Shown piece after piece: positions 39,801-54,900 of a stretch of 64,000 bases of DNA. The notes beneath the pieces were generated by a model. The model had not been told where the DNA came from and searched no databases. It was given only the letters and a program-made list of their open reading frames with translations. Position 1 is the stretch's first letter. Each line of letters opens with the position of its first letter. Made by a program: the position numbers and the translations under genes. The stretch spans positions 18,646,288 to 18,710,287 of the forward strand of contig NC_092676.1 of the NCBI RefSeq assembly GCF_964355755.1, given 5' to 3'. This DNA comes from Antedon mediterranea (taxonomy: Eukaryota; Echinodermata; Crinoidea; Comatulida; Antedonidae).

Positions 39801-42800
39801 AGTGTTGACAACACAGTCACACCTTCTATCATAAACCAAGTCTACTTGGACCTTCTATCATGCAAATAGCGCCCTCATAATTAGTGGAGGCTAGTATATC
39901 AAAGCAGATCTTATTTTAATAAGGTTCATTTTAACGTTTTGATAGTCAATATTAATACGTAATCATGTACAATGATAGGTGAAATTATTCATTTAAAATT
40001 AATCTGTTTGCTTTTTCTTCATATTACTTTTGAGTGGTTAAAAATTAAGAACATTACTTTATTATTTATGCAATATTTTCTTAGAAGAAATTTAGTTTAT
40101 TGCAATTGCCTGAAGAAGTGTGTAATTGTCGGTATAAATAACTCATCTGTAGAAATAATTGTTTAAATAAATTGATTCTTGCAATGCATTAAATATAGTC
40201 GATATTAATAAAAATGTTCTGCAAAAATGTTAAAAGAGTGTTGGTTAGAGAGGCAGATTTACATAATTATAAATCAAGGTGTGTTTTTGCTTAAGTCGAA
40301 TGATAGAGAGGTCTCACTAACTATTGGTTGTTTGAACAATCTTGATATGTCTAGTTTTATCTGTAAATGAGATATATAAATATAATAAACTTTCAAACCA
40401 ATGTACTGCCCTTCAATAAAGAAGTGTCAAAAGAGATCACTTAAACTATTGGTTGTTTGACCACGAGTCTAGTGTTAATATTCATTATCTTAAATTCCAT
40501 ACACCTTTACAATAAGTAATCAATAACCTGGTAAGGTTTGCCCTTTTTCGCATATAAAAAGAGAAATAATTATTTTGCTGTTACTACAACTTAAATTATA
40601 TAATATGTATTATTTTCTTGAGCCAGTGGCCTACAAACTGTTGAATAAATGAATGAATGAAAAGATTAATATAAACATTCAAATCATGTAGCACCTTCAA
40701 TTAAAGAAATGGCAAAAGAGACCAGTCTTGTTTAAAATTGATAACATTCGATTCAATTCACCACCCTTTGCTAATGTTTAAATCTTACGTTTGATATTTT
40801 ATTGCTGTAGTCTAAAGATCGTTATTCTTAATCTTTATTTGAACTTTACAAGTTTATCAATTAATACATTCTGGATGATTTCACAGAATAGTAAGTGTTA
40901 CACCGTAAATGACCCAGAAATCTGATGAAATAGTTTTATATAACACATTTATATTAGACTGTCTCTATTTCTGGTTTAATTCTGCATCTGTGTAAACAAT
41001 AGTACTGAAACGTAAGAGTAATCTAAATGAACGTCAATATCGTATGAATTAAAAGAATTTACCTAAAACCAACCCGCGAGTGATTCGCTAATTGAACCTG
41101 GAGTCTTGTAAACCGCCTTAATACTGAAAACGTTTCTAAATCTGTGTTTTACAATTGCCAAAAGTGTCAACAATACAATAATATCGAATCGCATTTCTTG
41201 AGAAATTTCACTCTAGTTTATTGATTTTCTATCCATTAAGACAATCAACGAGATTGGCAAGTTCTTAAAGCCTGTTTGATGCACGAGGCAGGTCATGGAG
41301 CTCGTACAAGCCGATCATGTTTGGACGTGAAGTGTAGTTATGCTAGCATGAAATTGAATTTTAAAATTTAATCTAATTACTTACTATGACCGAGTTATAA
41401 TCATTGTACATTGAATACAGCACATATGTCCACAAAATTACACTATTAAATTAATGATGGATTTAGAGGCAAGTTTGTGTTAAACATTCTCATGCGGTGT
41501 ACATGACTTGTAATCTATATTGCACACTTTGTCAATAGATTTGTTTTGTGTATATAGAGATATTAGATATTAATTAGAGTGTTAACTCAATGAATTTTAT
41601 AAAACTGAACTGAATATTTAAAAAAATAAATGTCATTTTTCATATTTTTTAAATATAATATGATTGCCATTTTGGAAAGTTTCTCTTCTGATTGCTTCTC
41701 TTTGCTGTCTCCTAGTGTAGACTCTAGCAGTTCAATATCTCTATTTGCTGAAATTAATGTAGTATTAATAATGTTATTAAGGAAGATTAGATTGATTTGC
41801 ATAACAAATTTATTTAAATACTGTAGATAAATTTACATAATTTTTACAAAATGTTAATGTAAAATATGGAATACTGTGTGCTATAAAAATAATATAATAA
41901 TGATATTTTATCAACAATAAATTTGTTATTTTATAATTGTTATTTTGTCAGGTGCTTGAAGATGGCATTGCAAGACACCAACAGACAGTCACCAGCTTGA
42001 ACCACACTGGAACTCTTGTGATCCAAGGATCACCTGCAGTGGATGGGAACATGCTGCAAGAGAAGCTTGATAACTTGAATGTCCGCTGGAGGGTGGTTTG
42101 TGCTGAAGTTGCCTCATGGAAAGAGAGGTAAGAGTGCATTGATGATCTGACTTGAGTATAAGCCCACCACTCTTGTACTTCAGTATAACTTTACTCTATT
42201 GAACTAGCTCACCTCTCTTGAATGTATAGCTCACATTCTTGAGTATAGTATTAATTTTACTAATACTAGAGTATATCAACCAAGTTGATAGACTAGTTTA
42301 AGCAGAAGTTAAGCTGTGTACTACTTGACAAAAATGAGTTTGCTGAGGTTCACTCAACAAATCAATAAAATGTCTTTGTAGTCATGTGATCCTACAGATG
42401 GATTTTCAGTGTAGACAGGCATTGCATATTTTTCCAAAAGGTGGAAGAGTTTGCAAACAAACGCTTGGAAACGTCTGCTAGTGCTTTGAATGTTCTACAG
42501 TAATTTTATTTTAAATCGCATGATTTTGTTTTTCTTTTTAAAATCTTAAAACCAGCACAAAAATAATGTAGAATGTTTGTTTTTTGTGCACAAGGTTTGA
42601 AGAAACGTCAAATAAAATAGATGAATATCAAGAAGAATTGATGGAGATCGTCCATTTCACAGAAGAGGTTGGACGTCTTGCTGCTTCTCCTGTTCCCATT
42701 CCTGGCAACATCAGTGCACTTCAGGATAAGTTACAAGTAGCAAAGGTACTTCCATCATCATTTTTATTTAATTATTTAATTGTCACTGTCATCATCATCA

Positions 42801-45800
42801 TCAATTATCAGTCATCAATCATTATTTGTCATCAGTTAACTATCAATTATCATTATTATCAGTTATCATTATTTGTCAACAATTTACTATTAATTATCAT
42901 CATTATCATTATTGTCATCAATTTACTATCAATTATCATCATAATCAACATCATCATCACTTTTACTACATTATCAGTTCTTACTTGCTCATCTTATACT
43001 AACATGTAAATATTCATTATTTTAAAACTCACCAGCAATTATTTTTTTATCTGTGTATTATTTTGTATTGTTTTTTTTTTCAATTTATGCATTTTGCGAT
43101 TTGTAATCAGATGTCTCTTGAGAGTTAAAAGGATGAACCAATTACTGCAGCTTTCTCTTCCGCTTCAACAATCTTACAAGGATATCATGAAATAACATAA
43201 CATAAATCATTATTCACATTCATTTTTTTTCTTTCTTTTTTTTCATTAAAAATTATACATTGATATTATTGGTTTACTATTATTTTTTAAATGAGAAGAC
43301 GAGATAGAAATATTGTATGTACAGTTTATAGTTGTAAGGTATTTCTTTGTTTTATACCAACATAAGCCAAATAAGTACCTTAAAAATTACATTTCTACTC
43401 ATTTATCAGTCAATAGTGCATTAAATGTCTATCCAGCATCTTTGAATTACTTACTATATTTAGCGTAATATATGAAGAAGAGAAAGTAATGGAGTCTTTC
43501 TGTAATTATTAATATCAGAGTTTCATTTCTATTTCTGATTATCAGTCATCAATATTAGGTAGGCGTTATTATTGAGTTATCAGAATAATCGCATCCATCA
43601 ACTTAGAACTAATACTACAGGATGTAATATGTGCTAAAGTACTAATTATTACAATTAAGAATTGTCTATTAGTATTTGTTCGGTCCAGAAATAAGTTTGA
43701 TATATGTATTTGACCCTGATTGCTTAAACCATAAATTTGTCTTTCTTGTCAGTTTACAAATGAATAAATAGTTTGTTCGTTTGCGACTTAATAATTCATA
43801 ATCTGCTTCCTGTTGATAGGAACGCGAGGAAGCACTGAACAGGCGACAAGAACAGTGTTTGCGATTGCAACAAAATGGACAGAAACTTCTTCTATCTGGT
43901 GCTGTAGCAGAAGATCAAGCCGAAAATATTAGAAAAGATTTAGTAACTTTGACCGAGAACTGGCAGAAGGTAAGTGTCCTTTCTTTTATACGCATCCAAC
44001 AGCTAACAACTCATCAATTACTAAAGGAAGGATAAACTATTATAATTGATCATGCTTATAAAAATAAGTCTCATTTGAGGCTAGGGATTGGAGTTGAAAG
44101 AGTCGGACAGGATTGAACTCTGGACCTTGGGATTGGAAGACAAGCATATTAACGGCTACACTACACACTATGTGTATGTATTTTTGTTTTTATTCTTCTT
44201 GTTGATGTAAACACTCTCCAAAAGATAAACCTTTTTGGTAAGTATTGTATAGAAAGAATTTTGAATTGTTCTTAAAGAGAAAATTTCTTGTTTTCAAAAT
44301 GTTTCCATTTTGAAGCAGTCCAGTCTGGTTTGACTATCAACTAATCTTAAATATTTCGGTTTTTATTGGTTTTTTTTAGGCTTTAAGGAATAGTATTGTT
44401 CAAAATAATTGGTTCTCATTGCTGATTACATTTTGCTAACCTGACCCTTTGAATTTGTGCCCTCTATTGTGACTATTACAATATTATTGATTGAAAATGG
44501 ATAAAGATAAATGTCACCGACATAAGGCTAAGAATGATAGTCTGACCCTTTGCATTTAGCGCCCTCGATTGTGGCTATCAATCAGAGCTCTTTTGCTTCA
44601 CTTGGCTCTAATGTAATAATCACTTTTAATTCGCTTGTGCTACATTTGCGCAAAGAAAAATGGAACTAATACCTTTCCATGGCAGCCAGTTAAAGTGTTT
44701 TTAGTTAATTGTTTATACACAGTATACCTAGTGTATCTATGCAATTTCTTTCTGCCTATTTTACTTTATCATTTTGATTTTAGCTATTTGCTTATTCTTT
44801 TTGTATCTCCATTGAGATCCAACCACTGATACCCACAGCATTGTCTTTTTTTTTATTTGCCTTTGAATATGTAGAGTAATGTAATCCATGTGTAATACCA
44901 CACCATAGTTTTCACCACACCGATTTCTAACCAAGCCGCTGGTGCTATACTCAATCTTAGATGATATATAAAATAATCCATCTTTTAAGTTTGAAAGAAT
45001 GAACCAGTCTAATAGTTTCTTGTTAATATAAGTTTTAAACAATGAATGAAGCCAACTAAAATTTATAATTGTCAACATTTTCTGAGATTAAGAATTAATC
45101 ATGTTCAGTAATTAGCATTTCCATTCATTGTCAACACTTTGTAGCAACATAGAGCCTGGAGCTAAGGAAGTTGTCTTGGATCTATGTCATTGAAGGATAT
45201 TAATAAATCTATAATAGGAACTTTTTGTTAGTTTATTAGTACTTGTTCCTTTAGGCGTGACATTCTATATTTTATGGAAGGTGTTGTTTAGTATCTTGGA
45301 AATGTAGATGGTACTTTTGAATAAAGTTGTGGATGAAAGAGATATGTTTACATTTTTAAACATGGTATGTATATCTGGTATATTACATGACTTTCTTCTT
45401 GACACTGTGACCTTTTTTAAAGAATGTAATTTTTGTTGTACAAGTTTTTGAAGCAGTCCAATTTGATCTGAGTGCAAGTCCTATCGACTTTATACTAGAC
45501 ATTAAAAATAAAGTAGAAAGTCTTTCTGTGCTTTGACACACCAGGTTTGAGGCTGAACTCCAGTTACTGTATCTTGAATAGGAGTATAATCATCTGTGCA
45601 CTAAAGTAGAGCTACAGATCATCATCAACTGTGGAGTTGAATTGTCCGCTAGTATGGGCAAGAGTGCCTTGTGTCTTGAACAAGCAAAGCTTACTTGAAA
45701 TTAAAAATGTAGAGAGACTGAAACAAGGTGCTTGACTGGAGTGGTCGCCAAGGCTTTAGTCTTGATGGTTCTATATACTGTTCTTGTAATTTTATGTGCT

Positions 45801-48800
45801 TGAGGAAATGCTGACAGCCTAGAAGGTTGTATATCTACAGAGTATTCGTTCTTTGGAAAAACAGAGATTAATTTCCTCCTTTTATTAAACAAATTACATG
45901 AAAATGTACTTTGTATCTGACTATATACTCTTCCAAGAATTCGGAAAGACATTTTGACAGCTTTTACCTAGTAGTTTTCATTACATTAACTATTATATTG
46001 AATTTTATGTGAAAAAAATCTAAGCCCAAACTTTGATTACATAAGCTTGCTGTGCTAGAATTTCCCAGGAGAGGTATTCATTTTTATAGTATTGACAGTA
46101 TTTCAGATTCGAATAAGTCTAGACTAGTCTAGCCTAAGGACTGCAGATATCTAACAGCTTAGACTAATATATCTAAGGATAAAATGCTACTAGCTATCAA
46201 ACTTTGATTCGGTTGTATTATAATTACAGTAACTAATATTCAGAATGTACATCATCAAATCAATCAAATCCTGTACTTGACGTATTTAAGCTACATTATA
46301 CCAAATGTAGTTTTGCTATATGTCTGCAGAATCACCCAGCCTATATTTGTTCCATCCAGTTAAAGTAGGGAACATCTCCTTGTTGTTCGGTCTTCTATCC
46401 AGTTCATTTTCTAAAAACACTTTGCTAAAGGTGTTGTTTAGGATGCGTGCACCAACAATTAAAATTATTGTTGCTCAAGGTTACTCCCTCAGCTTATATT
46501 ATACATCTAGATTTCTTAACTTGAACGAAAACAGCACAAAAGACGAACGAACCACCATGGAGAGGGACCATCAAATATGGTTGCACCAATCAGCAAATCA
46601 GAAAGGCCAGTTTAAAGTCGCACTCCTACACACGCACCACTACATCTTAGCTGTGTATCATGAAAACATGCACTAATTATTCTATGATTCTCGTATGGAA
46701 GTTATTCATTTATTGCATAACATAACAATGAATTTAAAATTTTTTTTTTTAAACAAATAATTATATGTTCAAGTGGTTATTTTCTGTTATTATCATTATC
46801 CTAAAAAATGTTTTTGAATAGGTATACGGCAGCCATTTTAAGGATTCCCTGCATTACCTTGATAACTCTCTAGTTTAATATACAGGTAGTATCTATGAGT
46901 ATAACTAAATTATTTAATAACATTAAGATATTATTGGGTTTCCAATTTCAGATTTGATATGTTAAAGTGCTCTTTTTACTTCCAGGTTACGTACGCTCTA
47001 CCCAAATACCGTCTTCAAATTGAGGATAAAATACATGTCACAACGACATTTTCTGAAGAATTAGAAGAGTTACTGCGTTGGGTTTGTGCCAGTATGGAAC
47101 TCCTTGAAACACAACAAGGCCCTGTTGGATCATTAACCCAAGATGGCGAAAATGATTCAATAATTGTTGATGCCACGGTAGGTGAACAATTGTATTTATA
47201 CTGTACTTCTGTATTTCTCTTAAGTAATACTACAGTAGAACTATTACTATTATTAGTACTATTTAGAGGAACAATTATGTTTTAACACTAATCAGCCACC
47301 CCTTTTTGAGGGACACACCTAATCAGGGGACAATTTTACATGAAACTAATAATTAGTAGTACCTACTACTTGGACACCCCTATTTAGTTGACACTTTCAT
47401 GTGAAACAAAAGAGAAAATTATGTTTTAACACTAAATAGCCACCCCTTTTTTAGGGACACACCTAATCAAGGGACAATTTTACATGAAACTAATAATTAG
47501 TAGTACCTATTACTTGGACACCCCTATTTAGTTGTCACTTTCATGTGAAACGAAAGAGAGAATTATGTTTTAACATTAAATAGCCACCCCTTTTTGAGGG
47601 ACACACCTAGTCAGGGGACAATTTTACATGAATCCAATAATTAGTAGAACCTATTACTTGGACAATCCTATTTAGTTAACACTTTCATGTGAAACGAAAG
47701 AGAGAATTATGTTTTAAAACTAATTAGCCACCCCTTTTTTAGGGACACACCTAATCAGGGGACAATTTTACATGAATCCAATAATTAGTAGAACCTATTA
47801 CTTGGACAATCCTATTTAGTTAACACTTTCATGTGAAACGAAAGAGAGAATTATGTTTTAAAACTAATTAGCCACCCCTTTTTTAGGGACACACCTAATC
47901 AGGGGACAATTTTACATGAATCCAATAATTAGTAGAACCTATTACTTGGACAATCCTATTTAGTTAACACTTTCATGTGAAACGAAAGAGAGAATTATGT
48001 TTTAAAACTAATTAGCCACCCCTTTTTTAGGGACACACCTAATCAGGGGACAATTTTACATGAATCCAATAATTAGTAGAACCTATTACTTAGACACCTC
48101 TATTTAGTTGACACTTTCATGTGAAACGAAAGGAAGAATTTTTTTTTGTTAACCACTATTTAGGTACAAAAATCAGTAGATAATAGTGGTCAATGAAATA
48201 ATAAAAAACATATATGAATACACATGCATGGATTACCTTAGACAGTGTGTACTTTGATAAGCTGAAAGAAAGAAAACAGATTTTATTATTATACGACATC
48301 AGCTTTAGTAGATTTTATCTTGAGGCTGTATGTACTATATCATTTAAGTAATTGTTTGCAGGGTTGAATGTTACCAGTAAATCTCAATTGAAACTGTTAA
48401 CAATCTGGCATTGTTCTAGTTTTGCGGTTTTATAGGTTATCTTTCTAGGTCTTATTCAGCGACTTTGCAAACACTTAAAAGGCGGCTTTTCAAGTACACT
48501 TAAAATCAATAATTGATTCTTATACACAATTCCTTCTTGTAAATTCTTTTTCTTGTGGTTCTCCTGATGTCTTTTACCTTCTATTATGTATCACCATTTA
48601 ACCCTTTTTCAAAAAAGTATGATGTGCCCAAAATGGTAGTGATATTCCCAGATATGGTAGTGATATGAGATCATCATGTCCATATATTGGCACATCACAT
48701 TTTTTTGTCACATAAAGTTAGATGGTGTAGACTGAGTTGCCATTTAACCGGTTATTAAAATAGTCTGTTTCTGCTCCCAATAAATTGGGGTTATAACCGG

Positions 48801-48896
48801 TTATTTTCCGGCGCATAAACAGGACGTTATTTCTACAATTAGACGTTTAAAAGAAATGTATACACTTCTGTGTTATTATCTAATGTGATCGTATAT

Positions 48897-48933
<37 letters not shown>

Positions 48934-51900
48934 TTTTCTTCCTCTTTTCTCTATTTTTCTATACTTTTATTCTTGTTCATCTGATTCTTTTATAATACAT
49001 TTTTATTTGTTAATAACCATCTTGCTACTTTTCATTATTTTGTATTGCTTTTGTAATGATCTTCCATTTATTCCATCAATAGTATATTATTCACTAGTTT
49101 AAACTCGCACAATTTATTTAAATAACAGTGAATACTAACCGATAAAATAATATCAAATTATTTTTGTCTGGCTGTCTGATATCTTTAGGTGATATCTATT
49201 GATTTTTCTTTTTATGAAAAATGTTGTAAAACCGTATTTGCAATAAAACGGGAAGTTTATTTGAATTTTTCAATTATAAAAGTAAATAGTGATAAATTAT
49301 TATACCGATAAAGTGACAATTGTATGGGGAATGAAACATAATATCAACGTCACCTTGAATAAAATGTGAATAATATTTTAACAGTATTACATTGGTTAAC
49401 ACTTTTTGCAAAAACCGAAATTCTTCATCACATATTGGTTATTTAATTTTTAAAAATAAATTCTGTCCAGTTGTTTCATACATACTTTTATTATTGTCAT
49501 AGTCTTCAATAGAACCTTTGCCATTCCCCCCCCCCCCCTCCCCCAAAAAAAGTGGTTATAATCTGCTGGGATGCCATTCCACTGCATCTGGCCAGAACAT
49601 GCTTCTGAACAACCACATTTTACACTACACATCGTCTTCCATGCCATATGGTGCCATTTCTGCCATCCAGGCTCTCCTAAATGAATTCCTGTGCCCTGAT
49701 ATTTAACAGTACTGACATGGGTTACAAAGAGAAAGCTAGGATTACAACACACTGAGGGGAAAAAACAACGATACTTTAATTATTTTTCCAAATTTAAGGT
49801 TTGTTTTTTTCATTTAATTGTTAGTGTTGATCATTACAAATAATCAGTTGGCATAGAAGAAGACATGTTTATTAGCAGAAAATTTATGCTTGTTCTTAGG
49901 TCTGTGCTTTACTTCAGTACGCTGTAAACTTGAATGTTTTCTAGTTCAAGCGCAGCGACTTGAAAACAAGTATTAAGATGAATTTCCAACGTCATTCACA
50001 AAGTCATTGGTCTTACATCATCAGTGTTTTTCCTCTATTTTCTCGTTTCAATCACGTTATAATCACAAGAAATTTGCCAGGTTTTATTTTGGAAGTTCAA
50101 AGAACACATCGTTCATTCTCTGAAACAGTCCGATATAATTTGTTTAGATATTCATTGTAGACAATGCAATGTAGAACGTTGCCAAAGGCAATATGGGAGT
50201 GTAGGTGTTTTTAATATTGCATAATGTTTATGAATCACAACAACATGATTTCTGTTTAAAAGTATGTACCTGATCAAGGGTCAAATACTGACCTTAATAT
50301 TCAACTGTCTTTATTTTCTTTATGGTTGCTATAATTAGCTAAAAGAAAATGAGAGGAAAATTAAGAAAATAATAATGAAAATGTCCAGCCTTATATACTG
50401 TAGATCTGTAGCACCCTCTTCATACTAATATTACTATAACAAAAGGACAGATGTGACAACTTGGAAAAGTGAATAATCAGTAGAATTTATGAAAGTATAA
50501 CCATATAAGAGAGGGTACTATACAAGTTGAAAAAAATACAACAACTATAGTGTGCTATTAAAAACCAATCTTATGCATGTTTATAGTAAACAACGGACAT
50601 GCCAGAAAGGGGCGGATCCAGCATTATAGATTAGAGGGTGGGGGAGGGAGTAAATATTTCATAAATGATAAAACTGATCCGTCAGGTTGCAGAAAAATAA
50701 AAAAAGTAATTATTTTATTTTAAAAAGTTAAATTTTAGTCCAGGCACTATCTAGATGTGGCGGTGAAACAAATTTGTTACTTTAGTAACAAACAAAAAAA
50801 TAAATAATAACTTCTCGGGAGAAATTGCTCCTTAGAAGAAGGCGGGAATAGGAATAGAAATGTTGGGAACCTCCGACGATTATCCAGGTGTGAAATGGTG
50901 TTCTTTTGAAAAGGACAATGGAAATGGAGTTTTATGAAACAGCAGTTCCTTTAGTTACTGTTTAACATACTTAGAAAACCAAGACAATTGGTTTAAATCT
51001 AATTCAAGCCTTTTATACCATAAATGTTATACATACTTGATTATATGACAAGTCACCTACATAAATACAGGATGGGGTAAATTTGTTACCGCTATGATTA
51101 CAGTAATACATTTATATTGATAAACAACATCAAAACATTATTTAAATACTATTACACATTATTGTTTAATCAAACAATTATGAAACAAGGCCTTTACCAT
51201 GAAACTTTAAGGAATAAAGACCAATTATAAACGATAAAACATTCCATCTGGCATAGTATTAAATAAACCCTTCACAAGAAATCAAGGTTGTACATAATTT
51301 AATTTGCCTAATCGAAAAATTACACATAAAAAATGCCATTAATATTGTTAAACAGAGTAGTATACTTAATCTCTTTGATGTAATTTACCAATTTGTTACC
51401 AGAGAGATACCCGACTGTGAATTTATAATTACATCAATTTACATTTATGCTGGTATTAATATCTAAACCATTCATTACAATCTACTGGTAAAAACGTGCA
51501 GCCATATGCCGTGTATGCTTGTCTGTGTTCGCTAAGCCATATCTCTCTACCTCTCTTTAAAGTCATTAACCCATGTTCTTCATCCACTGACGTAACAACA
51601 CAAAGACGCTAGGCCTCTCAATTAATCATAGTTAGCAGCAGCTCTAGTGTACAGGAAGGGATGAGTCAGGCTTCATTTTGTAGGTGATCTAGATTCTTTA
51701 GGCCTTCATTATTTTGATTATCAACACGGATTTTATAGTTTTCTGCTATTAGTGGAATTATGGAAAATGAGGTAATATTATTCATTCTTTTTATCTTGAA
51801 TTGTGTGTTTATAATTTTTTTTATTAAATTTATCTTATGGTCATTTGCCTATGTTGTTTATGTAAATATTTTGTTGACATCATTTGTTTCTATAAAGGTG

Positions 51901-54900
51901 TACGTATTAATGACAGGCGTGCTACTGATATATGATACCTTTTATTTTTATCAACGTTGAGTGTGTTACATTATTGACTATTTCTATTTCCACAATTTCT
52001 TTATTATGTATGTGTGGTATACAATTCAAAAAGCCAAATATCAACAATAATAAATGCAATCTCTATAATCCTTATCCTGGTCCCTCTGGGAGACCAGTCT
52101 TTTACTGAAGAGGTCATCCAGTATGTAAATAAATTATAAAAAAAAACATGTTTTAATATTACTTTTTCTTTGCAGTGTTAATAATTACTTGATATTGTCA
52201 ATTTAGTTTGCATTTAATACTTAAGATGTTTTTACTTTGTTATGATAATTATTATTCTATAATTTACTTACAGACAATGCAAGAAGCCATCAATGCCCGT
52301 CAGGCCAACCTTGACAGCGTGAATGCAACGTCAGAAAGGATGACCAGAGATGGAGACAGCCTCGGAATTACAATCCCGCAAGAAATTCAACAGAAAGTTG
52401 ACAAGCTGAATGGTGATTGGCAGAAATTGAACAGTCTCGCAGGGAAGTTAAAACCAGTGAAAATGTTAAACATTGAGGAGGATATATGGGTACAGCAAGA
52501 AGGTACTATTTTTTCTTTGCTTTGTTTTGCATGGTAGAAATAGCAAATATGCATCAATGATGCAGTACAAAAAATAAATTTTGAAATTGTAGTATTTGAC
52601 AAACTGTGTCATTTAGTATAGATAAAAATGTGTGAAATTATTATTGTTAGTATTATAATACAGCACTCCACTGTAAGCAACTATTCTATCCTAGCTAAAT
52701 ACATCTATGATGTTCTCACAATACAGAAAATACATTTTAAAATAGGAGTATTTGACAAACTGTATCATTTAGAATACATAAAAACGTATGAAAATAACAA
52801 ATTTCGATCAATGAACATTTAAATGTTCAAATATGTTGCTGCATATATTGTGTTGATAAGGTGCATGATGGTGGGAAACAGTGCTAAATTTTCAATCATA
52901 ATTGCTCATCCTAAATTAAATAGGTTGAATAATGTGTGTTAGATATTGTACACTGGGTATCTCAAGCCCATGAATAGTGTAGTAGTACTATACCTTGTTT
53001 TGTTTGTATATTATATAATAAATTCTGAATATCTTTTACAACAGTTTTGACGCAAGCACCTCGCCCGCCTTCTTTTAGGGAATCAACCCATCAATCTCCA
53101 TGGCCCGAGTTCGACAATGCCGTTGCAGAACTCCGGGACTGGCTTCGGTTGTTGGATCATATGTTGCGGTCGCAAACGGTAACCATCTGTGACCTGCAGG
53201 AGATTGAAGAAATGATTGGCAAACAGAAGGTAGGATATTAACAAATTTAAGATTTGGTAGAAATTTTTACAAATAAAATTTTTTTTAAATGTTACATTTT
53301 TTGATAAACTTTTCAGTATACCTGACATATTTAGGATGACAAAGGTGAATATCTACACCCCCTCTATTTCACATATCTTTCTCTTTACCAATTACAGCAC
53401 CATTTATAAAATAATAACGAGTTATGATATGTCATGATATAAAATGTTTCTATTATAATTTATAATAAATGCCAAAATGTTGAATCCCGATACATGACTA
53501 CTTTTTTAATGTATGTATTATACTTTCAATAAACCATACAAGATACATTTTTTCCCTTTCCCATACATGTTTATTTATTCCCATACCATATAAGGTGTTT
53601 TTCTCCTGAACTACTTGTCAATATGGACAGCTTTGGTATATTTATTAATGATAAAATTAGCATATATGAATAATATTTTCCTTTCATGAATAATAATAAT
53701 AATATATTAGTAATAATTTGCATACAAATACCATTCTCAAAATTTGCGATTAAATTGAAAATCTATGACCTAATAACCTGCTACATGCAGCGCAGTACAA
53801 ATTCTCTTGCGTTTGACGTCATGTATCCCACAGTGCAACATCCAAAATGGACATACTGATTTTTTTGTATGAATTATGTGGGAAAATTAGGTTAGGTTTT
53901 AACAATAGGAGAATATATTAATCAGGATTTATTTATAATAGAAAAATGTATTTTTTCTGCTATAACTCATTAACTATAAATTGATATTGATGAGTATACC
54001 GTAATTATGACCGCATTGATGAGTAGAATACAATAACAGAATTTGAATTTAATTGCGTATTGTACGGATTGTTAACAATAGATGCACTTAAATCAAAACC
54101 CGAATAATTAATGTTAAAATTTATGGCGAAGATTCACGGCACCAATTTGAATAACATTTTTGTAAAATACAGGTCGCTCAATTAGAGATTCTGTATTAGA
54201 TGATAGTGATGTTTCATTATTCTGTTTTGTAATCCATGTCTAGGGGTGTGTTTATACTAAAAGATGTATGTCCTGGAAAACACTTACAGAGCGTAATTTT
54301 CCAAGAATCACCTCTCAAAACACACTCAAAATTACTACCCATCTCCAACCCCCCCTCCCCCTGCACCTTTCCTTCTTAATTTGCTATTCAGTATATTAGA
54401 ATAGGTGATATTTATACTGTGCCAATAGGTTAGAGTGGAGTATGGCGGAGTTAGAATTTACATTTTAATCTGACCATTTCGTCCAAATGTGTGTGTGGTA
54501 CGTACAACTGCATTAAACCAGCAAACTTCTTAAAATGAAGCTAGGTGCGAATGTTCTTTGTATAAAATGTTGTTGCATGATGAATATACCAAGTAAACTA
54601 ACATGTTTATCTTCCCCTTTATCTACACTCTAGCATAATTTAATGGATATTTTTTTGTCAAGGAGAACTTTATAACCTTTCTACCTGTGCCATTTATTTG
54701 TTTTTATTTCAATTTTTACTGGTTTATATATAAAAGTATAACACATACTAAAGAAATCAAATGATAAATACGGTCATTCTGGGATTCACAATTTTGACCA
54801 TTTATATATATAAATCTATGTAAATATGTGTATAAGAATTATTATTATAATAAGGTGTTTTATTGTATTCTCTATTCAATAATCAAGTATAACCTTTTGG

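Larger units (their letters stand above)
36891..41951. other. large intron remainder (5.3 kb intron)
   Basis: This is the intron matching human intron 44, which in vertebrates hosts the Dp140 promoter. It holds a GGGGACA-type repeat scrap (37612-37684) and a tandem duplication with two tRNA-like genes (37756-38058). An inverted motif with cacgtg near 39245-39285 and a LINE-like tail near 40620-40660 also occur. The rest is AT-rich. Confidence 0.65.
48137..52273. other. large intron remainder (5.1 kb intron)
   Basis: This is the intron matching human intron 48. It holds a MITE relic (48609-48738), a TCTA microsatellite (48897-48932) and a C-run (about 49527-49543). A GC-richer patch with AP-1 and CRE-like sites lies at about 51480-51770, and a LINE-like tail at about 52077-52146. 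I found no confirmed exon. Confidence 0.65.

Noticed and set aside
46320-46676. Plus-strand frame of 118 codons in the intron before 46986
   Set aside because: There is no recognisable family, no splice context in phase, and ordinary intron composition. It could only be kept with expression data.
49450-49752. Minus-strand frame of 100 codons and an overlapping plus frame
   Set aside because: They run through a C-run and low-complexity sequence. No domain or splice structure supports a gene.
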